Shown here one piece after another: positions 1 to 7,800 of a stretch of 64,000 bases of DNA. Position 1 is the stretch's first letter. Each line of letters opens with the position of its first letter. The stretch is from NCBI GenBank assembly GCA_900470195.1, contig UEIJ01000029.1, forward strand, positions 124,001 to 188,000, in the 5' to 3' direction. Below the pieces are notes generated by a model. That model saw only the letters and a program-made list of their open reading frames with translations. It was not told the DNA's origin and ran no database searches. Origin of the DNA: Hyphomicrobiales bacterium. Its GTDB lineage: Bacteria; Pseudomonadota; Alphaproteobacteria; Rhizobiales; Rhizobiaceae. The translations under genes were made by a program, and so were the position numbers.

Positions 1-389
1 TTGCAAGCCTCAGCGCCCGCAGCATCGACGGAAGCGATATCAGGAAGGCGGCGCTTGAAGCCATGCGGCGCGCATCCATCGGGCTGACCCTGCGTCCATG
101 TCACGCGCTGATCGATGGCCGCGATGTTCCGCCGGGGTTGCTTTGCCCGGGTTCAGCTCTGGTCAAAGGGGATCAGCGCTCCATTTCGATCGCTGCGGCT
201 TCCATCGTCGCCAAGGTGACGCGAGACCGCATGATGATCCGGGCCGGTGCGGCGCATCCACCCTACGGGTTGGAAATTCATGCGGGCTATGCGACGGAAA
301 GGCACCGCGCTGCCATAGAGACGGCGGGGCCCGTGCCCGGCATCCACCGCTACACCTTCGCCCCCATCAAAGATCGCTTCGGCGTTTAA
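1..389 (+). CDS. rnhB: Ribonuclease HII, C-terminal part (5' end outside window)
   Basis: RNase HII cleaves the RNA strand of RNA-DNA hybrids and helps remove ribonucleotides from DNA. The frame is open from base 3 with no start in the window, so only about the last 128 residues are present. Visible family landmarks are the internal segment [11 protein letters not shown], the [17 protein letters not shown] block carrying the last catalytic aspartate, and the usual C-terminus [11 protein letters not shown]. The TAA stop overlaps the stop of the converging LysE-family gene by a few bases. The family assignment is firm; the N-terminus cannot be judged here. Confidence 0.93.
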   Translation, partial: ASLSARSIDGSDIRKAALEAMRRASIGLTLRPCHALIDGRDVPPGLLCPGSALVKGDQRSISIAAASIVAKVTRDRMMIRAGAAHPPYGLEIHAGYATERHRAAIETAGPVPGIHRYTFAPIKDRFGV

Positions 390-1003
390 ACCGTCGCCAG
401 CTTGGCAGCAAAGCCGAACAGCAGCGCTGCAAAACCCCAGCGCTGGACGGACTGTATGGCCGGATAACGCTTGAACAGGGTTCCGAGCGACGAGCCTGTA
501 AAGGCATAGAGCGTATCGAACAACAAGCCGACCGTCGTCAGGATGCCGCCCAGAACCGCGAATTGCAGCGCGATGCTGCCATTTCCGGGATGGACGAATT
601 GCGGCAGCAGGACGGAGCAGAAAAGCAGCGCTTTCGGGTTGAGCAGATTGGTGAGGAGACCCTTGCGGGCCGAAGCCAGATAGGATCGCCGTTCACGCAC
701 GCCGCCAACTGCATCGACTGTCGGCAAAGGGTGGCGCACGATCCCAATCGCAAGCCAGACCAGATAACCAGCACTTACGATCCGCACGCAATGAAACGCG
801 ACAGGAAAGGCATGCAGAAGCGCTGCCAGACCAATTGCGGCGAGAGCCACATGGCACGTGCGCGCGATGGCGAGGCCAGCGGCAGCTGCCAGCGCATGCG
901 CCCGGCCCTGCGCCGCGCCGGTCTGCAGCAGCAGAAGCATGTCCGGCCCCGGAATAAGAAATGCTGCGGCCAGTGCGCCCGCGTATAACCACATCTCGCT
1001 CAT
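386..1003 (-). CDS. LysE/RhtB-family amino acid exporter
   Basis: This 205-residue membrane protein probably exports amino acids or related metabolites across the inner membrane. It starts [21 protein letters not shown]; the PGPD motif early in the first helix is the signature of the LysE/RhtB superfamily. About six hydrophobic segments follow, and the length is typical. I chose the ATG at 1003 because the family motif lies about 16 residues after it; an upstream extension has no membrane or family features. It is divergent from an Lrp/AsnC regulator, the classic arrangement for amino acid responsive exporters. The substrate cannot be read from the sequence. Confidence 0.88.
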   Translation of the reverse strand: MSEMWLYAGALAAAFLIPGPDMLLLLQTGAAQGRAHALAAAAGLAIARTCHVALAAIGLAALLHAFPVAFHCVRIVSAGYLVWLAIGIVRHPLPTVDAVGGVRERRSYLASARKGLLTNLLNPKALLFCSVLLPQFVHPGNGSIALQFAVLGGILTTVGLLFDTLYAFTGSSLGTLFKRYPAIQSVQRWGFAALLFGFAAKLATV

Positions 1004-1150
1004 CGCTATCGCCCGTAAAATTCTTGCCAAGCTGACCGCGGCGCGAACCTTCCTCAAAACGGTGCCGGTCGCGAAGCAGTTACAGGTCCAAGATTATCCG
1101 GTGACGACGGCGCATGTCCTTGCGATTTATGGCGCGTGGCCCTGCATTTG

Positions 1151-1159
1151 TGATATAAT
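1151..1159 (+). promoter_or_regulatory. Extended -10 element upstream of the Lrp-type regulator
   Basis: TGATATAAT is an extended -10 (TGN plus a perfect TATAAT) 32 bases upstream of the Lrp start codon. No well-spaced -35 hexamer is visible, which fits an extended -10 promoter. It lies in the divergent lysE/lrp spacer where an Lrp-type protein would be expected to act on both genes. Confidence 0.45.
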
Positions 1160-1190
1160 CGGCTAATAATTTTACTTAGATTATCGGATC

Positions 1191-1682
1191 ATGCCAAAAC
1201 TCAAGTTAGACGCTATCGACCGCAAAATTCTGTCGGCACTTCAGGAAGACGCCCGGCTTTCCAATGTCCAGCTCGCGGAGAAGATCGGCCTTTCGCCCTC
1301 TCCCTGCCTGCGGCGCGTCAAGATGCTCGAAAAGGCGGGTGTCATTCAGGGCTATCACGCGGCCCTGGATCGCAATGCGGTCGGGCTGGGGCTGACCGTC
1401 TTCGTCGGCATAAGGGTGGAGCGCCATCACGAGGAAACGGCAACCGCGTTCCGCACTTCCGTGCAAAATCTGCCGGAGGTGTTTTCCTGTCATCTCGTAT
1501 CCGGGGAATCCGATTTTTTGCTGCAGGTGGTGGTGGCCGACCTTGCCGCCTATGAACGGTTCTTATCCGGCACGCTGCTGCGCCTTCCCGGTGTGATCGA
1601 CATTCGCAGCAACTTCGCTATCCAGACAGTCAAATCGCAAGGGGAACTGCCGCTTGCCCATCTGACCGAAAGCGAAGACTGA
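1191..1682 (+). CDS. Lrp/AsnC-family transcriptional regulator
   Basis: This 163-residue DNA-binding protein has an N-terminal winged helix-turn-helix (about residues 5-60, with LDAIDRKILSALQEDAR and a helix containing LAEKIGLSPSPCLRRVK). A RAM-type alpha/beta effector domain follows (about 70-150, ending GVIDIRSNFAIQTVK). Length and domain order are standard for the family, which usually acts as octamers or hexadecamers sensing amino acids. It is transcribed away from the LysE-type exporter, so control of that exporter and of itself is the obvious inference. The NUDIX gene starts 27 bases downstream and could be cotranscribed. Confidence 0.93.
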   Translation: MPKLKLDAIDRKILSALQEDARLSNVQLAEKIGLSPSPCLRRVKMLEKAGVIQGYHAALDRNAVGLGLTVFVGIRVERHHEETATAFRTSVQNLPEVFSCHLVSGESDFLLQVVVADLAAYERFLSGTLLRLPGVIDIRSNFAIQTVKSQGELPLAHLTESED

Positions 1683-1709
1683 CTGCACTTCAGACCATTG
1701 GAGTCCATC

Positions 1710-2090
1710 ATGCCAGACATCGTCAACGCGGTTCTCCTCGTCTCTCAGGGAATTCTTCTGGGCCGCCGCAGCCCGGATCGCCGGACCTACCCGAACCGGT
1801 GGAGTTTTCCGGGCGGGCATGTCGAGGCAGGCGAGAGCTTTGAAAGCGCGCTCAAGCGAGAAATCCGGGAGGAACTTGGGCTGACGCTTCGCTCGTTTTC
1901 GTTTCTCACGACGATAGAGAGCGCAAAACCGGCAGCGTCATTTCATCTCTATACCGTCACCGCTTGGGACGGACAGCCTGCCATCCGCGACCGGGAACAC
2001 ACGGAACTGCGATGGTTCACGCTACAGCAAGCCCATGCTTTGGATGATCTTGCCTTAGGCTGTGCACTCATAAATAGGCTAGCTATTTGA
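1710..2090 (+). CDS. NUDIX hydrolase with its C-terminus replaced by IS sequence
   Basis: NUDIX hydrolases cleave nucleoside diphosphates linked to another moiety. The Nudix box is intact: GHVEAGESFESALKREIREE, then LGL. The ATG at 1710 is preceded by GGAG at good spacing, so I prefer it to the in-frame TTG at 1698. The gene is interrupted after residue 116: its last native codons end in TTA at 2055-2057 and translation then runs ten residues (GCALINRLAI) into the left end of an IS. The lost native tail (EAYRPLLRALAE, stop) is preserved in frame beyond the IS at 2908-2946. The catalytic core is untouched, so activity may survive. Substrate unknown. Confidence 0.88.
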   Translation: MPDIVNAVLLVSQGILLGRRSPDRRTYPNRWSFPGGHVEAGESFESALKREIREELGLTLRSFSFLTTIESAKPAASFHLYTVTAWDGQPAIRDREHTELRWFTLQQAHALDDLALGCALINRLAI

Positions 2091-2131
2091 ATGGATTAGT
2101 GATTCAAAGGCCTCGGATTTGGAGGTCTTTG

Positions 2132-2560
2132 ATGTCACGTCGCCGCTATGAACTCACAGAACGGGAATGGTCGATTATTGCACCGCTGTTGCCGAGCAAA
2201 CCTCGTGGCGTTCCACGGGTTGATGATCGCATGGTTCTCAACGGAATCCTGTGGCGCTTCCGCACCGGGTCATCATGGTCAGAAATCCCTGAACGCTATG
2301 GTATTGCAACGACCTGCTACAACCGTTTCGTTCGCTGGCGTCGTGCCGGCGTCTGGGATCGGCTGCTTGAGGCTGTCTCTGAGGCCTATGATGGCGACAT
2401 CGTGATGATCGACAGCACCTGTGTTCGTGTTCACCAGCACGGAGCCACAGGAAAAAAGGGGATGCCGACGATGGTGGCATGGGACGTTCCCGAGGCGGCC
2501 TCACAAGCAAAATCCACGCGATTGTTGATGCAGAAGGCCGTCCGATCAATCTTTGCCTGA
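2132..2560 (+). CDS. IS transposase, frame A (N-terminal part)
   Basis: The 142-residue product begins MSRRRYELTEREWSIIAPLL, the typical start of IS427-group transposases, with a DUF4096-like N-terminal domain (about residues 5-80). It contains the first catalytic aspartate of the DDE triad in VMIDSTCVRVH (D94). After residue 109 the zero frame leaves the conserved family sequence, at the run GAAAAAAGGGG (2451-2461). A -1 slip there enters frame B, so the full 254-residue enzyme needs frameshifting. The start ATG follows GGAGGT at 2120-2125. Confidence 0.88.
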   Translation: MSRRRYELTEREWSIIAPLLPSKPRGVPRVDDRMVLNGILWRFRTGSSWSEIPERYGIATTCYNRFVRWRRAGVWDRLLEAVSEAYDGDIVMIDSTCVRVHQHGATGKKGMPTMVAWDVPEAASQAKSTRLLMQKAVRSIFA

Positions 2561-2895
2561 CGGGTGGTCAGGTTGCTGACTGCTCTCAGGCCGAGGGCCT
2601 CATTGAACGTATCAAAGCAGGCGGCACGCTGCTTGCGGACAAGGCCTATGATAGCGATGCGATCCGGAAGGCAACAGCAGAACGGAAAATCTGGGCCAAT
2701 ATTCCTCCCAAATCCAACCGTAAGGACGTCTTCGCGTTCTCGCCATGGGTATATCGCCAGAGAAACCTGGTCGAGCGGTTCTTTAATCGCATCAAACACT
2801 ATCGTGGCATCGCCACGCGTTACGACAAGAACCCGGACAATTTCCTCGCGGCTGTCAAACTGATCGCTGTCCGCATCTGGTGCATCAGCTTATGA
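2479..2895 (+). CDS. IS transposase, frame B (catalytic part, made by -1 frameshift)
   Basis: Frame B carries the rest of the DDE domain: MGRSRGGLTSKIHA, then the second aspartate in LLADKAYDSD, and the glutamate in NLVERFFNRIKHYRG, ending RIWCISL just inside the right terminal repeat. In the predicted fusion these are D170 and E215, with D94 from frame A. The frame is already open from the A6 run at 2452-2457, giving the bridging residues GDADDGG before the methionine at 2479. It is therefore probably not an independent start. No internal stop is seen, so the element may still be able to move. Confidence 0.85.
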   Translation: MGRSRGGLTSKIHAIVDAEGRPINLCLTGGQVADCSQAEGLIERIKAGGTLLADKAYDSDAIRKATAERKIWANIPPKSNRKDVFAFSPWVYRQRNLVERFFNRIKHYRGIATRYDKNPDNFLAAVKLIAVRIWCISL

Positions 2896-2907
2896 GTCTA
2901 CGCTCTA

Positions 2908-2946
2908 GAGGCATATCGGCCACTGTTGCGAGCGCTGGCAGAATAG
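2908..2946 (+). pseudogene. Displaced 3' end of the NUDIX gene
   Basis: Directly after the right TA of the IS, thirteen codons read EAYRPLLRALAE and stop TAG (2944-2946). They are in register with the NUDIX codons that end at 2057. The original protein would have had 128 residues. This stretch no longer has a start and is presumably untranslated unless the IS is lost. Confidence 0.85.
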
Positions 2947-3000
2947 AAACCAGCTTCCACGCAGCGCGGCACTGAAATCAGTTGCTGCGAAGCCAAAAAC

Positions 3001-3031
3001 AAAAACGCCGCCCATTCCAGGCGGCGTTTTT
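3001..3031. terminator. Bidirectional rho-independent terminator between NUDIX/IS and atpF
   Basis: Stem AAAAACGCCGCC / GGCGGCGTTTTT with a seven-base loop. A-tracts and T-tracts on both sides let it end transcripts from the NUDIX side and from the F0 operon. Confidence 0.85.
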
Positions 3032-3051
3032 CTGAAAACTTTGTTTTTGCA

Positions 3052-3096
3052 GCATTTCCGAACGCAAAACCGTTTCACACTTTTGCTGGAAATGCT
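3052..3096. repeat. Diverged copy of the dispersed palindromic repeat (right arm only)
   Basis: GCATTTCC...GCAAAACCGTTTCACACTTTTGC.GGAAATGC is a palindromic arm with the same layout as the repeats at 13683, 20511, 22538 and 46918, whose arms read CCGAAAACCG...CACTTTTCGG. It lies just beyond the atpF stop codon. Confidence 0.6.
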
Positions 3097-3102
3097 CCAG
3101 GA

Positions 3103-3582
3103 TCAGTTCAGGTTCGTCTTGACCTGAGACAGGGCATCCTTGAACAGGTTGCCTGCCACCTTCGCATCGACCTTTTCGGCAACGACCTTGCCGGCTGCGG
3201 CGACTGCGAGGTCGACTGCCGAAGCACGGACCGCGTTGATGGCATCGACTTCAGCCGTTGCGATCTTCTGCTCGGCAAGCTTGTTGCGGCGTACAACATA
3301 CTCTTCCGTCGCGCGCTTGGCATCTTCGAGAAGCGCCTTGGCTTCACGCTCGGCGGAAGCAACGATGTCGCTCGCTTCCTTTTCGGCTTCCTTGCGCTTG
3401 CGATGATATTCGGCCAGCAGCTGCTGGGCTTCTTCGCGAAGCGTGCGGGCTTCTTCCAGCTCGTTCTTGATACGATCAGCGCGCTCGTCGAGCGACCGAC
3501 CGACCATGCCCGGAACCTTCAGATATGCCAGGATTGCCAAGAAGATAATGAGGCCAACCAGTGCCCAGAATGTAGCGTCCAT
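3103..3582 (-). CDS. atpF: F0 ATP synthase subunit b
   Basis: This 159-residue peripheral stalk subunit has one N-terminal membrane helix (FWALVGLIIFLAILAYLKVPG, residues 5-25) followed by a long charged coiled coil rich in Glu, Lys and Ala that reaches the F1 sector. It is the last gene of the minus-strand F0 operon, 10 bases after atpF'. Separate b and b' subunits are normal in alphaproteobacteria, where F0 and F1 operons are also split. A terminator follows at 3001-3031. Confidence 0.95.
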   Translation of the reverse strand: MDATFWALVGLIIFLAILAYLKVPGMVGRSLDERADRIKNELEEARTLREEAQQLLAEYHRKRKEAEKEASDIVASAEREAKALLEDAKRATEEYVVRRNKLAEQKIATAEVDAINAVRASAVDLAVAAAGKVVAEKVDAKVAGNLFKDALSQVKTNLN

Positions 3583-3592
3583 TGTCCTCTCC

Positions 3593-4210
3593 TCAGGCGT
3601 TCGAAGCCTTGACGGCTGCTGTTACCGAAGCCTTGTCGGCCTTGGTGCCCAGAAGCTGTTCGACGATCTCTGCCGTGGTTTCCTCGGCAATGTTGCCGAC
3701 GTCGCTCATGGCCTTGGCCTTGATCGCGGCGATACGTTCTTCGGCTTCCTTGAGCTTGCCTTCAAGCGCTGCTTCAGCGGAAGCGCGCTCTGCGTCGGCT
3801 TCGCCCTTGCCCTTTTCGCGGGCGGCTTCTGCAATCGAAGCAGCCTTGGTGCGGGCCTGGGCCAGTTCCTGCTCATAGGCAGCAATAGCGTTGTCGGCAT
3901 CCTGCTTGAGGCGGGCGGCCTGCTCGAGATCCTGAGCGATGCGGTCGCGACGGGTTTCGATCACGCCGCCGATGCGCGGCAGAACCACGCGCGACATGAA
4001 CAGATAGAAAAGCCCGAAGGTGATCGCCAGCCACAGGAGCTGCGAAGCGTAATGGGTGGAATCAAACGGCGGGAATACGCCGCTGCCGTGTCCGGCATCG
4101 TGAGCGACCCCGGTTTCGGTGTGCACAGCATCGGCTGCGCCGTGCTCGCCAGCAGCAGGTGCCGGTTGCGATTCGGTGGCGGTTTGGGCAAACGCCGTGG
4201 ACACGAACAT
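3593..4210 (-). CDS. atpF': F0 ATP synthase subunit b'
   Basis: This 205-residue second stalk subunit has an Ala- and His-rich N-terminal extension (residues 1-50), a membrane helix ([21 protein letters not shown], about 58-78) and a coiled-coil domain. Its longer N-terminus distinguishes it from the neighbouring b subunit, with which it should form a b/b' heterodimer. The CDS is separated from atpE by 171 bases containing a strong hairpin, the largest gap inside the operon apart from the one after atpI. Naming varies (atpF1, atpF2, atpG). Confidence 0.93.
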   Translation of the reverse strand: MFVSTAFAQTATESQPAPAAGEHGAADAVHTETGVAHDAGHGSGVFPPFDSTHYASQLLWLAITFGLFYLFMSRVVLPRIGGVIETRRDRIAQDLEQAARLKQDADNAIAAYEQELAQARTKAASIAEAAREKGKGEADAERASAEAALEGKLKEAEERIAAIKAKAMSDVGNIAEETTAEIVEQLLGTKADKASVTAAVKASNA

Positions 4211-4313
4211 CCAGATTTCCCCTTTAATCCAGCACGATCCGTTCCCGATGGAGAGAGACCATGCCTTACTCAGACGACATATGCAAAGGCCAGCCGCGTC
4301 TGCATCTTCCGAC

Positions 4314-4340
4314 GGAACACGGCCTTAAAGGCCATGTTCC
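4314..4340 (-). promoter_or_regulatory. Hairpin in the atpE-atpF' spacer
   Basis: GGAACA.GGCCTT / AAGGCC.TGTTCC is a near-perfect inverted repeat in the intercistronic spacer. No T-tract follows on the minus strand, so an RNA processing or stability element is more likely than a terminator. Such elements could help give the c subunit its higher stoichiometry, but that is inference. Confidence 0.5.
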
Positions 4341-4381
4341 AAAAGCTGCTTCGCGGCCAGCCCGTTTCTTGCGACCGTTGA

Positions 4382-4609
4382 TTAGACGGCGAAGAGGAGC
4401 AGAAGCGCGATGAGCAGCGAGAAGATGCCCAGAGCTTCCGTAACGGCGAAACCGAACACCAGACGGCCGAACTGGCTGTCAGCAGCGGACGGGTTGCGCA
4501 GAGCGCCGGAGAGGTAGTTGCCGAAGATATTGCCGAGGCCGAGAGCCGTACCGGCCATACCGAAACAGGCGAGACCGGCGCCGATGTACTTTGCTGCTTC
4601 CGCTTCCAT
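4382..4609 (-). CDS. atpE: F0 ATP synthase subunit c
   Basis: This 75-residue proteolipid forms the rotating c ring. Two membrane hairpin helices are visible (residues 8-30 and 50-74) joined by the polar loop with RNPSA. The ion-binding carboxylate is the glutamate in [10 protein letters not shown]. Length is standard. It lies between atpB (67 bases upstream) and atpF'. Confidence 0.97.
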   Translation of the reverse strand: MEAEAAKYIGAGLACFGMAGTALGLGNIFGNYLSGALRNPSAADSQFGRLVFGFAVTEALGIFSLLIALLLLFAV

Positions 4610-4676
4610 GTTAAGCTCCTTCTGGATTGAATATAAGCGCGGATTTCAGTTCTGGCGGTCGCCCGCCGGCTTGAAC

Positions 4677-5426
4677 TCAATGTCCCGGATGTACAGCGTC
4701 GTTGATGTACATGCAGGTGAGAACGGTAAACACGTAGGCCTGCAGGAAGGCTACGAGGAATTCGAGTGCGGTGATCGCGACCGTCATGATCAGTGGCAGG
4801 ACAGCGCCGCCGATGCCGATCGGGCCGAGGGCTGCCAGCGAGACGACGAAGCCCGCAAAAACCTTGAGCGTGATGTGACCGGCAAGCATGTTCGCAAAGA
4901 GACGAACCGAGAGGCTGATCGGACGCGACAGGAACGAGATGATTTCAATGGCGACAACCAGCGGCACGATGATGCCGGGAACGCCGCTCGGCACGAACAG
5001 CTTGAGGAAGCCGAAACCGTGCTTGAAGAAACCGTAGATGATGACCGTGCCGATAACCAGAACGGCAAGCGCGAAGGTCACGATGATCTGGCTCGTAACC
5101 GTATAGAAATACGGGAAGAGGCCGAGGAAGTTTGCGACCAGCACGAACATGAACAGCGAGAAGACGAAGGGGAAGAACTTCATGCCCTTCGACCCTGCCG
5201 AATCCCGCAGGCTGGTGGCCACGAATTCGTAGGCCATTTCCGACACCGACTGAAGACGGGTCGGGATCAGGCCGCGACCCGAGGACGTCAGATAAAGGAA
5301 GCCCGAAGCGACCACGACGGTTGCGACCATGAAGGCCGAAACATTCGTGAACGAAAGGTCCACACCGCCTACGTCGATGGGAATCCACCGGGAAACCTGG
5401 AACTGATGGATCGGATCGTTCGCCAC
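4677..5426 (-). CDS. atpB: F0 ATP synthase subunit a
   Basis: This 249-residue polytopic subunit forms the proton half-channels next to the c ring. The essential arginine is in [14 protein letters not shown], and the conserved C-terminal helix [17 protein letters not shown] is present. About five or six membrane segments are seen, as in the family. It follows atpI by 144 bases on the same strand. Confidence 0.96.
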   Translation of the reverse strand: MANDPIHQFQVSRWIPIDVGGVDLSFTNVSAFMVATVVVASGFLYLTSSGRGLIPTRLQSVSEMAYEFVATSLRDSAGSKGMKFFPFVFSLFMFVLVANFLGLFPYFYTVTSQIIVTFALAVLVIGTVIIYGFFKHGFGFLKLFVPSGVPGIIVPLVVAIEIISFLSRPISLSVRLFANMLAGHITLKVFAGFVVSLAALGPIGIGGAVLPLIMTVAITALEFLVAFLQAYVFTVLTCMYINDAVHPGH

Positions 5427-5570
5427 CTTAACCTCGTCTGTCTTCCCTGCCCGAAGGCAATTTGGCCTGCCTTAAGACAAGTTTGCTTGCCCAAGGCGTT
5501 TCAGTCTCGGGCACAAGGCCCACTTGTTCACTTACACTTGAACGAACTTTACCGTGAAGCCCGCCAAGCC

Positions 5571-5969
5571 CTATTTCTTGTCGTTCTTTTCCGCGCTAGA
5601 CTTGATGCTGCCCTGTTCGGCAACATATCCAGCGGAACGAAGCACGTTGAGGACGCCCGCACCGAAGCCCAGAAGGAGAAATACGATCAATCCCCAGGGC
5701 GACGTACCAGCGACGCGATCGATGAACCAGCCAATCAGCGCACCGACCACAACCCCCGCGATGAACTCGCTGGAAATCTTCATGGCCTGCGCGACCGAGC
5801 TTGCCGTCGCCGATCGCTCCTCCTCGGAAGCCGGTTGCTTGAACATACCCTTTTTGGCCAGCTCGGCCTCTAGGCGGTTCAAGCGCTGATCCAGCTCCCC
5901 GGAACCGGGTTCATTCTTCGCATTCTTGATCGCACCGGATGGCTTTCCGGGTTCAGTCCCGCGCGCCAT
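5571..5969 (-). CDS. atpI: ATP synthase assembly protein AtpI
   Basis: This small protein (132 residues) has a charged N-terminus (about 1-65), then two membrane helices (SSEFIAGVVVGALIGWFID and GLIVFLLLGFGAGVLNV) and a short charged tail. This matches AtpI, which assists c-ring assembly and sits first in F0 operons. GGGAG lies just before the ATG. A sigma-70-type promoter is visible 59 bases upstream. Confidence 0.9.
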   Translation of the reverse strand: MARGTEPGKPSGAIKNAKNEPGSGELDQRLNRLEAELAKKGMFKQPASEEERSATASSVAQAMKISSEFIAGVVVGALIGWFIDRVAGTSPWGLIVFLLLGFGAGVLNVLRSAGYVAEQGSIKSSAEKNDKK

Positions 5970-6027
5970 TGGCAGCTCCCTTTTTCAAGAAATACGAGGA
6001 TTTCAATCCCATTTCCAAGTTGCGCGC

Positions 6028-6056
6028 AACATATTGACACGCCGCTCGCTAGTCAA
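6028..6056 (-). promoter_or_regulatory. Probable promoter of the F0 ATP synthase operon
   Basis: On the minus strand TTGACT (complement of 6051-6056) is followed after exactly 17 bases by TATGTT (complement of 6028-6033), ending 58 bases before the atpI start codon. It is the only well-spaced hexamer pair I saw in the spacer. Confidence 0.5.
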
Positions 6057-6276
6057 GGCGCTGCAGGCATTGCTCCAAAAGGTTTTTTATCGAGCAATTT
6101 CAAATTGTTAGCCGCTGGTGCGACTCATTTTCCGACCAAAGGACCAGATTGGCCACATTATTGGCTAAAAAAACGGAATCGATTTTAGACAGCCGCGCCG
6201 TATTCGGTGCAGGACGAAGGCCGGTCTTATGCGCCTGTTCGACCGTTTAGTCCGCTAACAAAAACGTGACTTGAAA
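6057..6276. other. Intergenic stretch between the F0 operon promoter and the SleB-type gene
   Basis: Together with the atpI leader this makes a gap of about 340 bases without a gene. Besides the promoter at 6028-6056 and a possible terminator at 6277-6299, I see only an AT-rich patch around 6090-6180 and no ORF with coding character. Confidence 0.5.
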
Positions 6277-6299
6277 CGCGCCGATCCGTCCTTGGCGCG
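6277..6299 (-). terminator. Possible terminator of the SleB-type hydrolase gene
   Basis: Stem CGCGCC / GGCGCG with an 11-base loop just past the stop codon of the minus-strand gene, followed on that strand by a TTTC and a TTTTTG tract. The stem is short. Confidence 0.4.
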
Positions 6300-6309
6300 G
6301 AGAGGATGC

Positions 6310-7599
6310 TCAACTCCATCCGCCGCCATAGGTCCGGTAGAAGACATGGAGACCGATCTTGGTGACCTTCTTCATGGTCGGCGCCCAGAACGGGCGGACA
6401 TAGGTCGCGTGGTAATGGGTGGCAGAGCCGACTTCCGGCAGCCATATCTGACCGGCGGAGACCGTCTTTGCCACCTGCTGCGCCATGCGCCATTGCGGCA
6501 TCTCGGTCACGCGGTGCTTCTGGCCGTCGCAGGCAAAGGAAAACTGGCAGGCATTGAGCCAGTCGCGGTTCTGGTAGACCACGCCGCAGATCGTTCCCGG
6601 ATAGGCGGGATTGCGCACGCGGTTGAGGACGACCTGGGCGACGGCGACCTGCCCCTTTACCGTTTCGCCGCGCGCTTCATAATAGACGGCTTCGGCGAGG
6701 CACTTCTGTTCGCTCTTGCTGAAAGCGGCGGGCGGCAGCGGTGTTGCGGCCCATTCGTGATCCTGCTCGCTGATCGGCGGCACGAAGCGGCCTTCATCCG
6801 GCTGTGGCTTCAAGATGCTTTCGAAAGGCGATGTCTTGCCATAGTCCGGCGACGCAGGCGCATAACCAAGGGCCAGCACATCCGGCTGGTCATTGGTAAT
6901 GAGCTTGGCAAGCTGGGTTGGCATCTCGGCGCGCGGCTTCGGCGGCTGGACCGCATGGAACGCCATGGTGATGGCGACTTCCTTGCCCTCCAGCTTGCTG
7001 GAGAAGGCCATTTTCGCGTCCGTCTTTTCCGGCGGGCGCGTGATCATGCTGATCTTTTCAAACATGCTGCCGGCGGTGAAGGCCTTGGCTGGCGCCTTCG
7101 GCTTCACCGAAACAAGACGGCCCGTCTTGTCGGCGCGGTGGATGCGGTTTTCGTCCGGGTTGGGATCGTCCGGGCCGAGCTTTGCCGTCTTGCGTCCGCC
7201 GGAGAGCGCAACGCGGCCTATCCCCGGCACTTCGATGCCGTTGGTGGCGATGCTGCCGGTCACGGTCGTTGCATCGACGAACGGCATTTCGGCCTGATGA
7301 ACGGAGCCGACCGGCGCCTTGGCGACAAAGGCTGTCCAGCGATGCGTTCCCATGTCTGCCGACGGCACGAGGCTCGCCATGTCCTGTAAGGCAATCGCAT
7401 TGGAATTGAAGAGATAGGTTATGGCCGCCAGAACCAGCGGCACCAGACGGTGCGGCTTATGAACTGTCTGGCGGGGCTTTGCACGGACGGCGTAATAGCG
7501 CCCCTCCTCCGGGCAATAGCCCGTGACAGGGTAATGCCACACCGGCTCGGCAACGGCCTTCCTTCGACCAAACAGCGCTCGTAAAGATACAAGACGCAC
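6310..7599 (-). CDS. Cell wall hydrolase with SleB domain
   Basis: The C-terminal 130 residues form a Hydrolase_2/SleB domain: CLAEAVYYEARGE with the likely catalytic glutamate, then VAQVVLNRVRNP.YPGTICGVVYQ, CQFSF and HYHATYVRPFW. These enzymes are muramidase-like and cut peptidoglycan. The N-terminal two thirds (a membrane-anchor-like segment near residue 55, then a Pro/Lys-rich low-complexity part) has no domain I recognise and may span the periplasm. I place the start at the GTG at 7599 because GGAG lies six bases upstream; another GTG at 7611 would add four residues. Total about 429 residues. The role in growth or division is inferred from the domain only. Confidence 0.85.
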   Translation of the reverse strand: MRLVSLRALFGRRKAVAEPVWHYPVTGYCPEEGRYYAVRAKPRQTVHKPHRLVPLVLAAITYLFNSNAIALQDMASLVPSADMGTHRWTAFVAKAPVGSVHQAEMPFVDATTVTGSIATNGIEVPGIGRVALSGGRKTAKLGPDDPNPDENRIHRADKTGRLVSVKPKAPAKAFTAGSMFEKISMITRPPEKTDAKMAFSSKLEGKEVAITMAFHAVQPPKPRAEMPTQLAKLITNDQPDVLALGYAPASPDYGKTSPFESILKPQPDEGRFVPPISEQDHEWAATPLPPAAFSKSEQKCLAEAVYYEARGETVKGQVAVAQVVLNRVRNPAYPGTICGVVYQNRDWLNACQFSFACDGQKHRVTEMPQWRMAQQVAKTVSAGQIWLPEVGSATHYHATYVRPFWAPTMKKVTKIGLHVFYRTYGGGWS

Positions 7600-7800
7600 C
7601 GCACACTCCACTCACACTGACTAAACTGATGCGGTGATAACGGAGTATTAACCTTGTCCGATGGGTTGAGGACACGCTTGCAGCTCTGGCTAATACAGTC
7701 ATTATCAGCAGCGCGTTAACCATGAACGAATATGGTTAATGCGGGGTTTAAGCAGTTTCAGCTTTGCGGAAGCCGGATTGCTGTAGTGAGGAGGTGCATC

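Larger units (their letters stand above)
2058..2905 (+). mobile_element. IS5-family (IS427/IS711-type) insertion sequence, 848 bp
   Basis: The left end reads GGCTGTGCACTCATAA (2058-2073) and the complement of the right end (2890-2905) reads GAGCGTAGACTCATAA, an imperfect terminal inverted repeat with 11 of 16 matches and a perfect inner ACTCATAA. TA lies on both sides (2056-2057 and 2906-2907), in TTAG and CTAG contexts, fitting a TA duplication at a YTAR target. Deleting the element with one TA restores the NUDIX reading frame exactly, which confirms the boundaries. It carries overlapping transposase frames A and B. Size and organisation match IS711, but the ends are diverged from what I remember of IS711, so I call it a relative. 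Confidence 0.9.

Noticed and set aside
2058-2905. Calling the IS a true IS711 copy
   Set aside because: Size, frames and target fit, but the ends I can recall for IS711 differ from this sequence. I name it only as a relative.
4518-5873. 451-codon open frame antisense to atpB
   Set aside because: It is a shadow of atpB and atpI, with low-complexity Glu/Arg-rich translation.
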